Assembly (NCBI GenBank): GCA_015501605.1 | Contig: JADNRZ010000001.1 | Coordinates: forward strand, 3,162,001 to 3,226,000 | Length of the DNA stretch: 64,000 nt | From: Panaeolus papilionaceus | Lineage: Eukaryota > Basidiomycota > Agaricomycetes > Agaricales | Reading direction: 5' to 3' | In this document: piece after piece, positions 1 to 12,155 of the stretch | Position numbering within the stretch: the stretch's first letter is position 1 | Layout of the letters: each line of letters opens with the position of its first letter | The notes under the pieces: generated by a model | Databases searched by the model: none | What the model saw: only the letters and a program-made list of their open reading frames with translations | What the model was told of the DNA's origin: nothing | Position numbers and translations under genes: made by a program

Positions 1-840
1 ATGGTATCCGACCTCAATGGAGAGCCAAGGCAATGTATAACGTCGCTGCAAGATCGCCGGAAGCTGGGAAGATATGGGTGATCATGAGGACTTGTGTCGC
101 ACGTTATCGAATTCGGAGTGCTCGACCCATCAAAATTGCTATTTCAAGAAAGCCAGCACGTACAGGTCCCCGATCCAAGGCTGAGAGTTTGTCTAAAAAA
201 ATAAGCCAGAGATTATTTCCCCTGTTAATTCAACGTGAGTTAAGCTTTTCCAAGAAATCCTAAGAAGCTGCTGCCAAATTTGATGATTTTGTCTTCAAGT
301 TGCAAAGAAAATGTGAAATCTATCGCTGGCCTTGTGCTCGAAAAGCATATGAAAATACGATATAGTTAGAATTATAAGTGCAGTGGGCATGAGAGTCGTG
401 GTTCAACTTTGCTAAGTTATGTAGTGACAGTGATGGAGTCTGGGAATTTGGGTTTTGGTTGTGACATCGTATCATCCTCCCTTCTTGTCCTTCGTAGTTA
501 CTATCTTGTCTGCATCTAACAGGGCCTAAATTCTAACCTCCTGCATTATGTCCTTCTGTGGAGGTCCATCTCTTCAAACGTGTTTCGGTTGCTATTTCTT
601 CCCGTTTGGCTCAGTTCTGACACAATAGGAAACGAGATGTGGCTCAAATACTTATGTTCCAGGTTCATCACGAGACAATATAAACGATAGACCGCCTAAA
701 TTCTTGCATGACTCTCAAAAGTTTTCCAAATACTCAACTTCTGCTATTCTGAAATGAATTCAGATTAAGCTACGTATTCTCAGCTTTTAGACGACCCCGA
801 CCTACTACCCGCACTGGAAGCACTTCAGTATCTTCGCCAG
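1..840. other. no gene seen at the window edge
   Basis: No reading frame here has coding character, splice-linked exons or a recognisable motif. The open frames are short and hold no motifs. The window begins abruptly, so the end of a neighbouring gene could be hidden, but I see none. Confidence 0.5.
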
Positions 841-1706
841 TCATTGAAGGATCCAAATAACCCTATCCAATGTGGAAACGCCCTTTACGCTGCTATCATG
901 CGGGTATTCCGCATCGTAGGTGTGCAAAAAGCGAAGGCCTGCTCTATTCAATGCGACATAATAGCTATGGGCAGTCCTCTACGACTTCCTTTTCGCGCCA
1001 CGATCGCATGGCGAGCTCGATTGGATGATGAAGAAACTTGGGAACTGCGCATGCGACATCGGCCCTAACTGTTTGTCGGCCAAGTTTTATGACGAGTACG
1101 AGAGCAATGAGCTGTTTAAAGCAATTCATTTCGAGTCTCCTGGAGAACGTTTTGAGTGCATTGCCATGTCGTATTCTCCTCCTGAGTTCAAAGTCTCAAA
1201 TTCCATGGCATTCGTCGTCTATCTCTTTGGCACAATTTACGTTGTGTTGGACCCAGAGGATGGCCATATATCAATTAGGTCGGTTCGAAAGGCAAAATCG
1301 AAAAGCGGCCTTTCAGAGTTCCCGATCTCCTTCCTTCTAGACCTGATGCGTTAGTGGAAACCCTCCTTAATGGAATCACGCCCTGGATCACCCAACCGTC
1401 CTGCGAACGGTATTACCAGTTTTTGACATATGTGGCGCCCGTGTCCATCCTAGCATGACAAAGTATGACTTGACGAACCGTGTGGTCCTGTGTTCCATGG
1501 AGGCGCTCCTTGATAGAAAACTGGAGACAATGTTGGCATCTGCCAGAGCCGAAGTTCTGCCTCGGAAGGGATGGAATGAGGCCTTATGGCATATCTGCAA
1601 CTTGTGTCACTATCTTGCTTGGATTCACGGAGGCATCGACGGACCCTCAGCTTTATTCCAGGGAGGAGAAACTAAAGCACTGCAGCTCTGCTCTATCTCC
1701 ATCTAA
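841..1706 (+). pseudogene. degraded protein-coding remnant, family not recognised
   Basis: Three successive stretches look coding but sit in different frames. About 841-1066 reads an Asn/Leu-rich segment. About 1025-1350 is a 109-residue open frame with mixed hydrophobic and acidic composition (for example FYDEYESNELFKAIHF). About 1341-1453 reads a segment containing GITPWITQPSCERYYQF in another frame, and about 1455-1706 continues with NEALWHICNLCHYLAWIHG. The breaks lack good GT-AG intron pairs, and stops interrupt each frame. I read this as one decayed gene with frameshifts. The alternative is several introns that I failed to place. No conserved domain is recognised, and there is no intact neighbour copy in this window to compare it with. 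Confidence 0.35.
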
Positions 1707-2301
1707 GTCTTATATTTCTTACAAAAACACTCCTCATTGCCCGACTGACCAGTGGGCGTCTTTTCCTCCCGGAATGATTCTGAACCTGTTGATAACGAGG
1801 TTTTTCCTCGTCCTTAAGGAAGCAATAGAGTCGCTGACCGGAAATTAACATTCAACTGCTTTTCCAACCCTTAGGTAGCGGTCTTTTCTCCGTATCGGGC
1901 GACAGCGGGTCGTTGTGAATTTCCTTTATCTCTTCATTCTGTTGTGAGATGGACTCACTTAAAATACTATCCCTGAGAGCTATCAATACACTAGAATACA
2001 AGAAATTTGGACATTTCAAAGCAGCATTGACAACAGTCTTGCACATGAGAACTTTCACTCGAAGTAGAATCTGCCCTGACACTCAGAATCCATAAGATCA
2101 ATAATACTTCCACTCTTGGTTTCGGGTCGCATGCAGCAAGATTTGATTTGATTGACAGGGCGATAGAGAGCCTTATAAACAGGGAGATGAGGATGAGCAA
2201 TCGATATCGAACTCCGTACTAGTATCAAAGACCATGGTATGATTTTTCTTGCGACGACACATCTCGTCACCCTCGTCTCGAAGCTATATGCTAACCAGCA
2301 T
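1707..2301. other. no gene seen
   Basis: Only short overlapping open frames occur on both strands, with no shared homology, no splice structure and no motifs. The stretch separates the decayed ORF from the KP4-like remnant. Confidence 0.5.
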
Positions 2302-2580
2302 ATGCAGTTGCTGTCCAAATTTACTGCGTATTCTGCTATATATATTCTGCTGAACTCATTGCAACTTTAGGGACCCAGGTCGATGCAGTTGGTATCAACT
2401 GCGGGGTGTGCTCAGCCAAATGCTCTGACTTGTTTTTCTTCATGGCCTAACAACTGAGAAAACTGGTCGCAACTATCCTAGATAGTAGGTGGTGCAACAT
2501 TGAAGAGCAGGTCGCCTGCGTCATATCCCTGAACATGGCCGTACGGCCCGTACCGTCTGTGGAAGTGTTCCTCTTTTTTG
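2302..2580 (+). pseudogene. KP4-like killer-toxin-family remnant (decayed)
   Basis: Short blocks match the intact KP4-like gene at 52.6 kb in order. There is a start region with a hydrophobic, signal-like stretch, then a block reading VGINC followed by further cysteines. After a gap comes a block matching the W..N..QIACV region of the intact copy, here reading EEQVACV. The blocks lie in different frames with stops between them, and the C-terminal exon is not recognisable. No functional product is expected. The call rests on the order and spacing of the blocks and on the GINC and ACV motifs. It could be an old duplicate from the same expansion as the copies at 50.5 and 52.6 kb. Confidence 0.5.
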
Positions 2581-2741
2581 TGTTGTGGTTTGCTTCGAAA
2601 TGTACCTAATTTGTAAACGTAGTGAGTTGTTTTGAACTAATACCAACGAAAGCCAGCGGTTAGCCATCACGGCTGTGTCCTAGGCCTGCCACTAGTGAGC
2701 ATTCAAAAATGGGGCAATGTCCAATGTGTCGGGCATAGACA

Positions 2742-2782
2742 AATTCCAGAGGCAGCTCGCGAGCATGCGTGCCACTTGCGAG
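2742..2782 (+). repeat. left copy of a 41-bp inverted repeat
   Basis: The segment beginning AATTCCAGAGGCAGC and ending GCCACTTGCGAG recurs in inverted orientation at 3602-3642 with 39 of 41 bases identical. Weaker similarity extends outward on the left side. The pair is about 820 bp apart. Confidence 0.7.
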
Positions 2783-3310
2783 GCTATTTGCGAGCATATG
2801 TGGGAATTCAAGAGCAAGCTCCAGAGCACCATGCTCTTAGCGTTTTAATTTCTAACCTCGGGCTTTGTATTCGTTGAAAATCGTCATTCCAGTCCAACTT
2901 TCCGTCATTCAACATGGCACAGTCGACGTCGTGAATAGTGTGTATAAACAATCTTAAAGTAAATGTCATATTTTCCGAGTTGACGTGCTTTGAGATGTAC
3001 TGACTAAGTAATAAATTGACCCACTGAGATTTGGTGGAGACCGTGATCTATCTAATCTGGTCTGAATGGTCCAAGAGAATCAAGCCATCCTCCAGTTATA
3101 ATGACTCTACCTGTCTTTTTTTTTGTGGTGAGCTAATTTTCTTGTTCTACAAATAAGTATTGATTTTATAATGACATTTTAATTACTTTGTGTCTCCGGC
3201 CAGGACATAAATCAAATTCTCTTATGTTATATATATTTAATTTCACTCCTTTGCAATGGTCGTCTGGTATAAACGAAGCAAAATCGAAATGTGGTGTTAC
3301 AAAGTATGTG

Positions 3311-3450
3311 TGTCTGCGAGTCCTTGCGTGCCACTTGCGAGTACATGCAAGAAGCTTGCGAGCATAAGCGGGACCCTTGCGAACCATTTGCGAGCATAAG
3401 CGAGGACCTGCGAGCCATTTGCGTGCATCCTTGCGAGCACATCCGGGAGG
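3311..3450 (+). repeat. cluster of degenerate TTGCGAGC-type repeats
   Basis: The motifs TTGCGAGCATAAGCG and close variants recur several times in about 130 bp. A 19-bp piece at 3323-3341 is identical to part of the inverted-repeat arm at 2742-2782. This ties the cluster to the inverted repeat as one repeat family. Confidence 0.65.
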
Positions 3451-3601
3451 AAACTCTTAAAGTATGACTTTGAACCAACAATAGGGGTGGTATTCTGTTG
3501 TATAATGGCAGTCATTCTCGTATATACACATATTCTCATCACCATTAAATCATGACAAAACCAATACCTTCGAGGGGTGGTTTATACACCGTGGGAACTG
3601 G

Positions 3602-3642
3602 CTCGCAAGTGGCACGCAAGCTCGCAAGCTGCCTCTGGAATT
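3602..3642 (-). repeat. right copy of a 41-bp inverted repeat
   Basis: This is the reverse complement of 2742-2782 with two mismatches. A C-homopolymer run lies just outside it at 3661-3672. The arms may be the ends or internal repeats of a small non-autonomous element. No flanking target-site duplication was found by eye. Confidence 0.7.
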
Positions 3643-4301
3643 TCTACCTGCCCCAATGTGTCCCCCCCCCCCAATCTGCGTGTTAAAATTAAAGTCGCGT
3701 AGCTCGTAACCGGGATCTACCATCATCCAAGCAGTCCTAAGCTCGAAATACACGCCGGACTTATCACTGCCACTCACAGCAAGTTCCGCTCACAGCCCTC
3801 AAGCGCTCGCTCAGGGACGGCCCCAATGTGGAGCCACGGTACCTGAGGTACAAATAAAGACCTGGGCTAACCCGAAATATCGCTGCCCCACTCTCATCAC
3901 CCAACAACACCCAGGTACAGACAGCTTATTCGCTTCCCACTCCAACGACAACAGGTTCGAATATTAAGGTCGCGCGTTGACGATCTTCAGGTAAGTATAT
4001 GCTTCTGGTATACTTTTGCTCCACACGAAGATCATAAAATAGAGATATTCGATCAATACATATTCTACAGGAGAGTGAGCAGGTGTACAGTGCGGATTTG
4101 AGAATGGAGTTGAATCTACTGGATACATTGGTGATTGAGAGGTCTAGAGAGTGTCACTGTTGAAGTACATGGAATTGTCGCTGACGAAGATAGTGATGTG
4201 ATGATCGAATCCTAAGCATAGTTTGTCCAAGATTTGTCGTAGGTATCCAGAGCAATTAATTTGAATGACGCTCCATCGCAATGGCGGCGACCCCTGGTCG
4301 C

Positions 4302-5535
4302 CTAGTGGCTGTAATCATATCTGGAAAAGAGCACGGTAAGCGCTTGTAACACCTGGCACTACGGGTTCAACTTACTTGCGGTAGAAGGTTTCCGAATCGG
4401 CTGGAACGGTCTGTTATAGGTGGAGCGGGGTTGAGAGTCGGCAAAAGACGGGGTATTAAGTGTCTTACCTCGTCACGGCGAGCACCGCGTTGTTTCCGGC
4501 CAGCTTTCTCCAATTCACGACGCTTTTCCCTATCTTCTTTCAGCCATTGCAGCGCCGTGTTGTACAGGGTGACGGGTAACGATGTCTTGGGATCTACGAA
4601 TGGCCATGGACTGGGCGGAAGGACGAACGTCCCGAGATGCATGTGGGCGACGTGGGTTGGGAAGTCGTTAAGACCATCAAAGATGTGTGTTGCATCTAAG
4701 TAGGCTGTGAGAATAGGTTTAACCAACAAGAAATCATGATGGGCGCACAAACTATCGTAGCGCCCCGCGTCTCGCTATCTGATTTCAGGAACTTGAGCAA
4801 GTCATCTCGGACGAGGACATCAAGATCTACTGTAACCTGTTTGATCATATCAGCGAGTCGGATTGAAAGGCCATACTAATTACTCATACTTCGTCAAGTA
4901 GAAGGACGTCCCATGGGGTCATCAGTCCAAAACAGAGTTGTACTCGGCGGCGCTCGCCGTCTGAAATTTGGTGCATACGCCAGTCCAAGTCGACATCGAG
5001 GAGATCCAAAAGTCTATCGCGGCGCTCTTTATGACGATACCCTCCGACAGAGTCCAAGAATGCAGAAACAGTAATATCTCCCCGTACCACGGGATTCATA
5101 GCCCTAAAACATCACAGAGCGGTGTTGTACATCAGAAATGGGGTGCAATCGATAGAGAATATATACCATTCTGTTCCCAGAAAAGTGACACCTTCAGGAG
5201 TATTTCTGAAAACGTCGTTTCCCTTTATACAGACGTGGGCACCAGGAGCGCTGATGAGTCTTTTACCTGCCAGCAGTTGTAATAGGGTGGACTTTCCAGC
5301 TGAATATGTAGAGTGTAAGGCAGTGTGTGATATTAATGATAAATATGGTGTTTCATGACCAACCTCCATTAGCGCCAACTAGAATAGTACGAGAACCTTT
5401 TGGTAAGTCAAAATTTATATTTTCAAGAGATAAAGGAGCATCTGGATGATGAGCAAAGTTTAGATTTTTTATGGAGATGGTAGTAGTCGGAGATAACATA
5501 TTTATGTTGCATAGACTCTGTGTAACACAACCCAT
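4302..5535 (-). CDS. CAF16: CCR4-associated soluble ABC ATPase, Caf16-like
   Basis: This encodes a soluble single-domain ABC ATPase of the Caf16 type. In yeast Caf16 is a CCR4-NOT-associated factor with no membrane part. Seven exons were read: 5535-5364, 5299-5167, 5103-4890, 4836-4749, 4704-4469, 4410-4376 and 4320-4302. They sum to 897 nt (298 aa), close to the 289 aa of yeast Caf16. Walker A GANGGAGKST is completed across intron 1. The signature motif is modified to [10 protein letters not shown]. Walker B is DVLLLDEV, followed by the family-typical ATHIFDGL and a C-terminal FYRKYDYSH, which confirms the last two short exons. A second in-frame Met at 5499 is an alternative start and would give 286 aa. 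The gene shares about 150 bp of divergent promoter with OPY2. Exon 4/5 uses a less common GTGCGC donor, and this junction is the least certain. Confidence 0.88.
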
Positions 5536-5686
5536 TTATATCACAGCCATTTTAAATTCCCACGATTGCTTCGCAACCTTCTCTTCGCATTGACCCTTAT
5601 CGACCCTTTTTCTTTCTTCTCCTACCTTCATCCTCATCTTTTATTAACTCATTTACACATTCTTTCCCTTATATTTCTCTTTTATT
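5536..5686. promoter_or_regulatory. short divergent promoter region between CAF16 and OPY2
   Basis: Only about 150 bp separates the CAF16 start codon from the OPY2 start codon. The OPY2-proximal part is strongly pyrimidine-rich on the + strand, with long runs of C and T, as is common upstream of fungal start sites. No clear TATA element is visible. Confidence 0.5.
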
Positions 5687-7649
5687 ATGTCAAATCATGT
5701 CCTTTTTTCTCGTCAGTCAGATGCTTGCGACAAACCATGTCCACCAGTTCCTGCCTGTTCATGCCCAGCTGGAACAAATTGCTTCCAAATCTCAAGGTAC
5801 GGCTGCTATACCTTGTTTTTCTTTCGGAAAGAGACTCATATATCATCATAGGAACTGCAACATATGCCCTTTTAACAAGTGCGTACCAATTGACGATGGA
5901 GGATCGAAGCCAAAACAGGGCGTAAGCAAGGGAGCGTTGGCAGGTGCAGTAGTTGGAATTCTGGGGGCGTTGGTGTTGGCCATAGTTTGGTTTGTGCGGC
6001 GAAGGAAAAGGAGGCTCCTTCGTATGTCTCGACAAAAGGCACCAGAACCTCTCAAGGATATACCCGCTTCAGCAGAGACTGTGCTCAATCGTCCTGACCC
6101 CACTGAAAAACCACCATCAGAAATGGCCTCAACTATTAGGATGTATACATCCTCAGAGACCACTATCGACCTCGATCCTAGATCTCAGGAATCAGCTGGT
6201 CACAACTCAAGCTTCCATCCTTTGGGCACCAATCCATTTGACGATACTAATTCTATCCAGACGGCTGGGACCGAAGGAACAAACGTTATACCCATTGCTC
6301 TTGTTACCCCCGATTTACACCGCGCCTCCATATCCAACTCTGAGGCTCATTCAGCGTCTTCCTCGGGTTCGCAGCCTATTAGACCTCCCCGCTCACCAGA
6401 TTTGAATCTAAACCTCGACCATATCAATGTCTCCCAGGATAATGTCCGTGCCTATCCCCAATCGACTATATCTGGCATATCGAGAAATTCCTACCTATCA
6501 AGTGCCAGTTACTCTAGCGATTTCCTCAATGAAGCACCCATGATTATCACTCCCACAAGAACTAATGTTCGCCAAGTCATGGGTGTTCTCAAGGCCGAGG
6601 TCATCAACACTGGGTCACTACCGAGCTCACCAGCAGCCTCTGACAACACTTTGCGTATTCCTTCACATGCCAAGCCTACCAACAAATCACCTTTGGCGGC
6701 GACATCCTTTGGTCCCAATGATCTTGTTAGAGAAGTCGATGAGGAGGGTGACCACGATCCGTTTGGCGATGACAACGTGTCGACTCGCGCTTCACCTCCA
6801 GCGACTGCACGAACCTTTGGAACGACGGACCAATCACATGAATCTGGGGACTGGACACCAACAGGGCCCAAACTTCCATGGTCTAAATCGGACGACCAAA
6901 GCCGTCCATCTAGCATCAGTACACAGGCCGGGTCTGTTGTGGACATTGCTAGTGCTACTCGTGTGAATGTCGGTCTTAAAACTCCCGGAAGTGCCAATTC
7001 CTACAGAACTACCATGGGCCGACTTGTCACCCCTCCCGTCAATCAAGGACCGCTCGAAGAGCAGCAACAACGTGCCTTGGCCCAAGCTCAGCAAGCACAG
7101 GCAATGGAGAGAAGGAGAATATCCGGCTCTTCCATGATGTCCACCACTACCCGTGCCGATTCCATTCTTGAATCCTTCCCCTTCGTGCCGCCGTCACCTA
7201 TTTCCGACCGTCCTATCAGATCCCCGCCAGTTTCTCCACTTGTCCAGCAATCGTTTTCTAATAATGGATCATCTTCTCCCAATGTCCACCAACACACTTT
7301 CATCGTCGCACCGCCTTCTCCAATGAGTCACCAGTCCTTCAGCGCTGGTCCAACCAAGACCTCCTTTAACCCCGATGATTCACTACCAGCACCACCAGAT
7401 AGGCGCACACTGGGCCTGTCGACTGGCTCGCAACTTTCTACTGCATCCTCCGGTTTAGGATCTTTCCCCTTCCAAATTGAATCTGAACCCACGTCAGACA
7501 ACGGACAACATGCTAGCCCACATTCATCGTTCAAAGGTCGTCAACGCGCCAGTCTTGATACCCTAGCCTTGACAAGCGATTTATCATCGTACCCTCTGAA
7601 CTTTGATCGCGACAGCAATGTCCCTAACGTGCCGAAAGGCAGAAAGTAA
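5687..7649 (+). CDS. OPY2: Opy2-like single-pass membrane anchor protein
   Basis: Two exons, 5687-5796 and 5852-7649, give 635 aa. The N-terminus has the Opy2 cysteine pattern: CDKPCPPVPACSCPAGTNC, then across the intron NCNICPFNKCVP. It is followed by Lys/Gly residues and a single hydrophobic segment (GALAGAVVGILGALVLAIVW) with a basic stop-transfer RRRKRR, at about residues 65-95. The remaining 540 residues are Ser/Thr/Pro-rich with many SP and TP sites and are predicted disordered. In yeast, Opy2 anchors the Ste50 adaptor at the plasma membrane for the HOG MAPK branch. That role here is inferred from the family. No cleavable signal peptide is seen, as the Cys domain is directly N-terminal. 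A downstream ATG at 5697 lies in the exon 2 frame but would lose the Cys motif, so the 5687 start was preferred. Confidence 0.85.
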
Positions 7650-8262
7650 ATTATTCAAATGGATTTCCCATACTTGTGCCGTGTTGTCTGTATTCTTCCT
7701 TCGTTTGTGCTTTTCAGGGTGTCACTATTATGCCAACTCATTCCTACCCTTTTTAACTTTCTCCTGTTCTGCTGGTTGAACTGTTCTATTTATTTTACTT
7801 ACACTCGTACTTACATACCATTGCATTCATCTATTCACTCCTTTCCATCTTTTTTCATTCTTGTTTTTCATCGGGAGCAGCTGCGATGCGTTGTGATCAC
7901 AAACTTCCTACGTAGTAGCAACAAAAAAGGTTTAGTCTAGATAGTCTTTGATTCACTGCTACATTGTGACATGCTCATGTATTTTTTGGGGTTCTACTTG
8001 CTGGCGACTCGTGTATTGTTATCCTAAGTTGAAATTTTTCTAATGCCTGTCACAATAAACCTTGAGCGTAAGGTATTTTTCCATTAAGAACCTTGTACCT
8101 GCTCTAATACAAGGATTATGTAACAGATCAAGAGCTCATTACACCCCCTTCATCGCTTCCTTAGCTCTCGACGCGCTCATCAACACACCTTGCTTCCTCC
8201 TACCTTGCGTCAAAACCTGTCCTATCTCTCTGTTTTTTATTGCTGATATACCTATTTGGCTG
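7650..8262. other. OPY2 3' region and E2 gene upstream region
   Basis: This stretch is T-rich and C/T-rich with stops in all frames. It probably holds the OPY2 3' UTR and the promoter and 5' UTR of the ubiquitin-conjugating enzyme gene. No separate gene is supported. Confidence 0.5.
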
Positions 8263-11200
8263 ATGTCTGAAAATGAAGTAAATCAGTTGGTGGAGATGGT
8301 ATGACCATTTCAACTCCAATCTTGGCTACACTTGCTGGATTGCTGCGTTGTTCAGAGAAGGCCGAGTTAATTTATGAGTTTTTTTTTGTGTTATATAGGG
8401 CGCTACACCTGCTCAAGCTAGAGCAGCGCTGAAGCAGTACAAAGATGTTATGCAAGCTGCTGAACAGTTCTTTGAGGGCAAGTTCAGCCATATCACGGAC
8501 GACGATGAGGATGTGGATATGAAATCCACTGCTTCTGAACCGAGGAATCGGCGGGTTGGTGTTGTGTTTCTTGGTTTTTTGATTTAATTATATTCATCAT
8601 TGTTAATTCTGCTTAGACGCCAGATGAAGACGATGATATGGAAGACGCAGAAGGTGATGGAAGTGGTGGAGAAGACGACGAGGATGAGGACGATGATGGT
8701 GAGTTGTCGTTTTGATTTTGTCCCTTTAATTGTTGACTTGAAGCTGAGCATTGATGTCGATATTTTTTGAAAAGGTGGATATGTGGATTATGATTCCGAT
8801 TATGAAGAGATGCAAGGAATGTCGACGAGCAAGACTGGAAATGCCAATGTTGATCCATACTCCGGTGAGCCTATATTGTGCTCTTTATTCTTCGCTTTAA
8901 ATCTCAATTAATTGACATCGCAGGCATCTTCTTCTCTAAGGACCGCAAGGAGGAGGTCATTGAGATCGAAGAGGTTCCTGAAGCATATAGCATTCCGGGG
9001 ACAACAGATGAGACGGTCAATTTACTGACCCAGGGACAATGGATGAAAGGTTGCCCCGAAGGCGGCGAGCAGAGTTTCCTCTTCAGCTTGTTCTCGCAGC
9101 TGGCTACCCCTACCTGCCGCTGCCCACAAGATTGCGGCGCCTCTATCCCTCGAAACAAGGGCGACTTCTTTGCATTGCACGTACGTCCGATACTATCGAT
9201 AGAGGCTGATTTAGGAGTGATACTCATCATGCCTATGTTGACTCATTCAGCCCGATTTTTCTCGATACATCGAACTCCTCAGCGCAAACGTCGTGCAAAC
9301 ATGCCCTCGTTGCCATTCTAAGCTCTGCCTCGCCTGTGGAGAGCCTATCGCAGCTTCCCAAGAAAAGCACGCGACCACGAGGGACGATCCTCTGTTCCAC
9401 TGCTCCAACTTGCAGGGTGTAATCCTTGGGGTTGGACTAACGATGTTGGAGCAAATGTACAGTAATCACGCTCATGAGCACCTTGATCTCAGTGATACTG
9501 GTACTCGAACGATGAAGCGAAGAAAGGCGGATATTATTTCCGGTCTTGATGACGACGATCTCCCGCTTCATGGCAGCACCGGAAAGAAACAGAAGGGCGG
9601 TATTGGTTATGCTGGTGATATGGCAGAGGATGTTAGTTTCCTTTATTCTACCCGCGGAAATGGATCATTGATTTTTCTTTTCGCGTCTAGCATTCGGGTC
9701 AACTTAAAGCACAGGCAGCACAAAAGGCCAAGGATGAGAAGATCAGCAAGCTGTTGTCGCAGATCAGGACGTATTTGCCCAACTTGAATCGCGAAGGTGG
9801 TGGTCGCACTAGTGACTACCTCGTTCATCCAACAGCTCTGGCCCATCTTCGTCGACGCTTTAATCATATCTGCAGCAATCTACTCCGAAACGATTCCTTG
9901 GCAGACATGTCAGAACGTTCCATCTTGTACTTTGAACTCTTGGAATGGCTCGAGGTAGGTCTCCAACTGATAGTATTGGAAGACTCTTTAATCATACGGT
10001 TCATTAGACTATATCCAATCACGAAGCACTTGCCAGTATGATGGCAATGCCTATTATGGTCGTTGCATCTGTTAAATCCGTAGTCGCAAAGAACAACCAA
10101 GTACGAGAGCGAACAATCATCTACGAAGGCAGCTCGGGTCCTCGAGAACTCCTCGAAGGAATCGCCATCCAGGCTCAGGCTGCCATCAAAGGTCTAGAAG
10201 GGAACAAGGCTGCCGAAGCACCCACAGAAGAGCTAACAGAAGAGCAAAAGCGGATGACGACAGAGACGAGGGAGAATGTCGAGGAAGTAGCTCCGACAGT
10301 CACGTCGGACGAGAACCAGAAGCTGCTCTCATTTTGCAAACGGATTTTAGCGACTACGAAAGCCATCGACAGATCGCTTAGGGAGGTCAAGGGTGATGCG
10401 TTTGTTGAGCGGTTACATGGATCGTTGCCCAGAATGTATTCTGCGGGCGATGAGAGCTCACAGTTTAGGGTTGCGGCTGATGCGTCGGAGGAGAGCGTGC
10501 AGAAGTCGTACATGGAGTGGGCGAAGCGCGTTAGGTTCGAGTATTGTGATCTCACAGTACCTGAGACGAACCCCGACAGCGATACTACTCCTCATTACAA
10601 GTTTGTCTATGATAATGAGGCTAGGATGTTGGCTAGCTCTGATATACCAAAGAGGTCTCTTGCTATCGCAAAGGAGGTGAGTTTATGTGGTCTTGATGAT
10701 GTCATGTATTGCTCAACGGCTTGGAATAGCTTGCTATTTTGACTACTAATCTCCCTGTTTCGTGGGGATCCTCTATTTTCCTGCGCGTGGATGAGACCAG
10801 AGTTGATGTCATTAAGGCATTGATTACTGGACCTGAAGGGACTCCGTGAGTGTTCTTGTTGTCTGCAGGTGTGCATGTGCTAACACCGCTTCTTCAGCTA
10901 TCACAACGGATGGTATTGACATTCGATATCCTCTGATTCTCAATTATTCACGGACATAATTTCAGCTACTTGTTCGACATCTTCTTGGGTCCGAGCTATA
11001 ATCAGTCTCCACCCAGTGTGAAATATATCACGGTACGCCTAGGTATATACCCTATGGATTTTGCCTGTTTAATTTTGGCTTTTTTGCAGACCAATGGAGG
11101 AAAATACCGCTTTAATCCCAATCTTTATGCCGTAAGTTGGAAGTTGTGCTTAATGTCCAATACTTTACTGAGAGACTTTTTAGGATGGCAAGGTTTGTCT

Positions 11201-11821
11201 GTCGCTCCTTGGGACATGGTCAGGACCTGGCTGGGTATCCGGAAAATCAACGCTGCTTCAAGTACAGTACCAACACTTTCCACAGTATAGCGGATCCTGA
11301 CTGTCCACAGGTGTTGATTTCGATTCAGTCGATGATCCTCTGCGACGAGCCCTATTTAAATGAACCAGCATGGGCCAACAGCAGCGGAACACCCCAATCA
11401 CATGCCTGTAGGCCTATGACGCCTGTATTCTCTTGTCGCTATCCGTCCTCACTAGTTATCTAGATTCAGCGAATGTGCGCAGAATGGTCGTCAAGACGGC
11501 GGTGAGTTTAAATTTAAAGCAGCGGGCAACGGTCATGTTACTTATTGTATGAAATTTATATAGATGCTCGGAAACCTTAGGACGCCCCCTGAGCCATTTG
11601 AAGATGTGATCAAGACACATTTCAGATTGAAGGCGGCCTCGATATCTAAGCAACTGGACGAGTGGTTGAAGTTGGATGATGGCAAGGCTACGACTGGTGA
11701 TGGTGGTGCATATTCCAATACTACCAGCACGCGGTCGGAAGGAGGAAATGGATCATCGAATGGATTGGCGAAGGATGTGGAAGATCTGAAGAAGCTTCTG
11801 AAAAAGCTGCAAGATAACTAA
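8263..11821 (+). CDS. large E2 ubiquitin-conjugating enzyme with UBA and Cys-rich domains (UBE2O/BIRC6-class UBC)
   Basis: I read sixteen exons (8263-8298, 8399-8554, 8617-8698, 8775-8864, 8924-9180, 9251-9631, 9691-9954, 10008-10676, 10730-10845, 10898-10912, 10966-11032, 11090-11131, 11184-11261, 11311-11407, 11464-11501, 11564-11821) totalling 2646 nt (881 aa). The N-terminus is a UBA-like domain (MSENEVNQLVEMGATPAQAR). An acidic linker follows, then a Cys-rich region with CRCPQDCG and CPRCHSKLCLACGEP that resembles a zinc-binding RING/IBR fragment. The C-terminal UBC domain has YHNGCYLFDIFLGP, FNPNLY and the catalytic Cys in GKVCLSLLGTW, plus LLQVLISIQSMIL, as in the UBE2O and BIRC6 UBC domains. 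A 30-residue Leu/Lys coiled tail ends the protein. Exon 10 is only 15 nt. The inferred role is to transfer ubiquitin as a combined E2/E3-like enzyme. The family assignment within E2s is less certain than the E2 call. Confidence 0.85.
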
Positions 11822-12155
11822 ACTGATGATATTGACGATGATGATGGTGGTGATTGAGCATCCCCAATGACAACTGTACCATAACATGCTTTTGGGCTAT
11901 TATCTTATAACATAGAAGTAATATTGAGAGACTCAATGTAATTATTTTTTCAACGGTGTTCCGTTGTGATGAAGAGGATCGGGTATGACCATGTGATTTG
12001 TGGTGGGTCAAATTACCCCATGTCATTTGCCACCAACAATACCCGACTGCCGATCTTAAATGAGTCCCACCACCATTGACTCCACTTTTTAATCCCTCTC
12101 TCTCCCTTCAACTACTAGTATCTCTTTTTTTCAATTAACTGTATCATAATCCAAC

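Larger units (their letters stand above)
2581..4301. other. gene-poor, repeat-containing interval
   Basis: No supported gene lies here. The interval holds the GCGAG-type repeat copies listed separately and a 12-base C run at about 3661-3672. Open frames in this interval are created by the repeats and carry no domain. Confidence 0.5.

Noticed and set aside
3661..3672. 12-base C homopolymer as a functional element
   Set aside because: A simple run beside a repeat arm. It may be slippage or a sequencing artefact.
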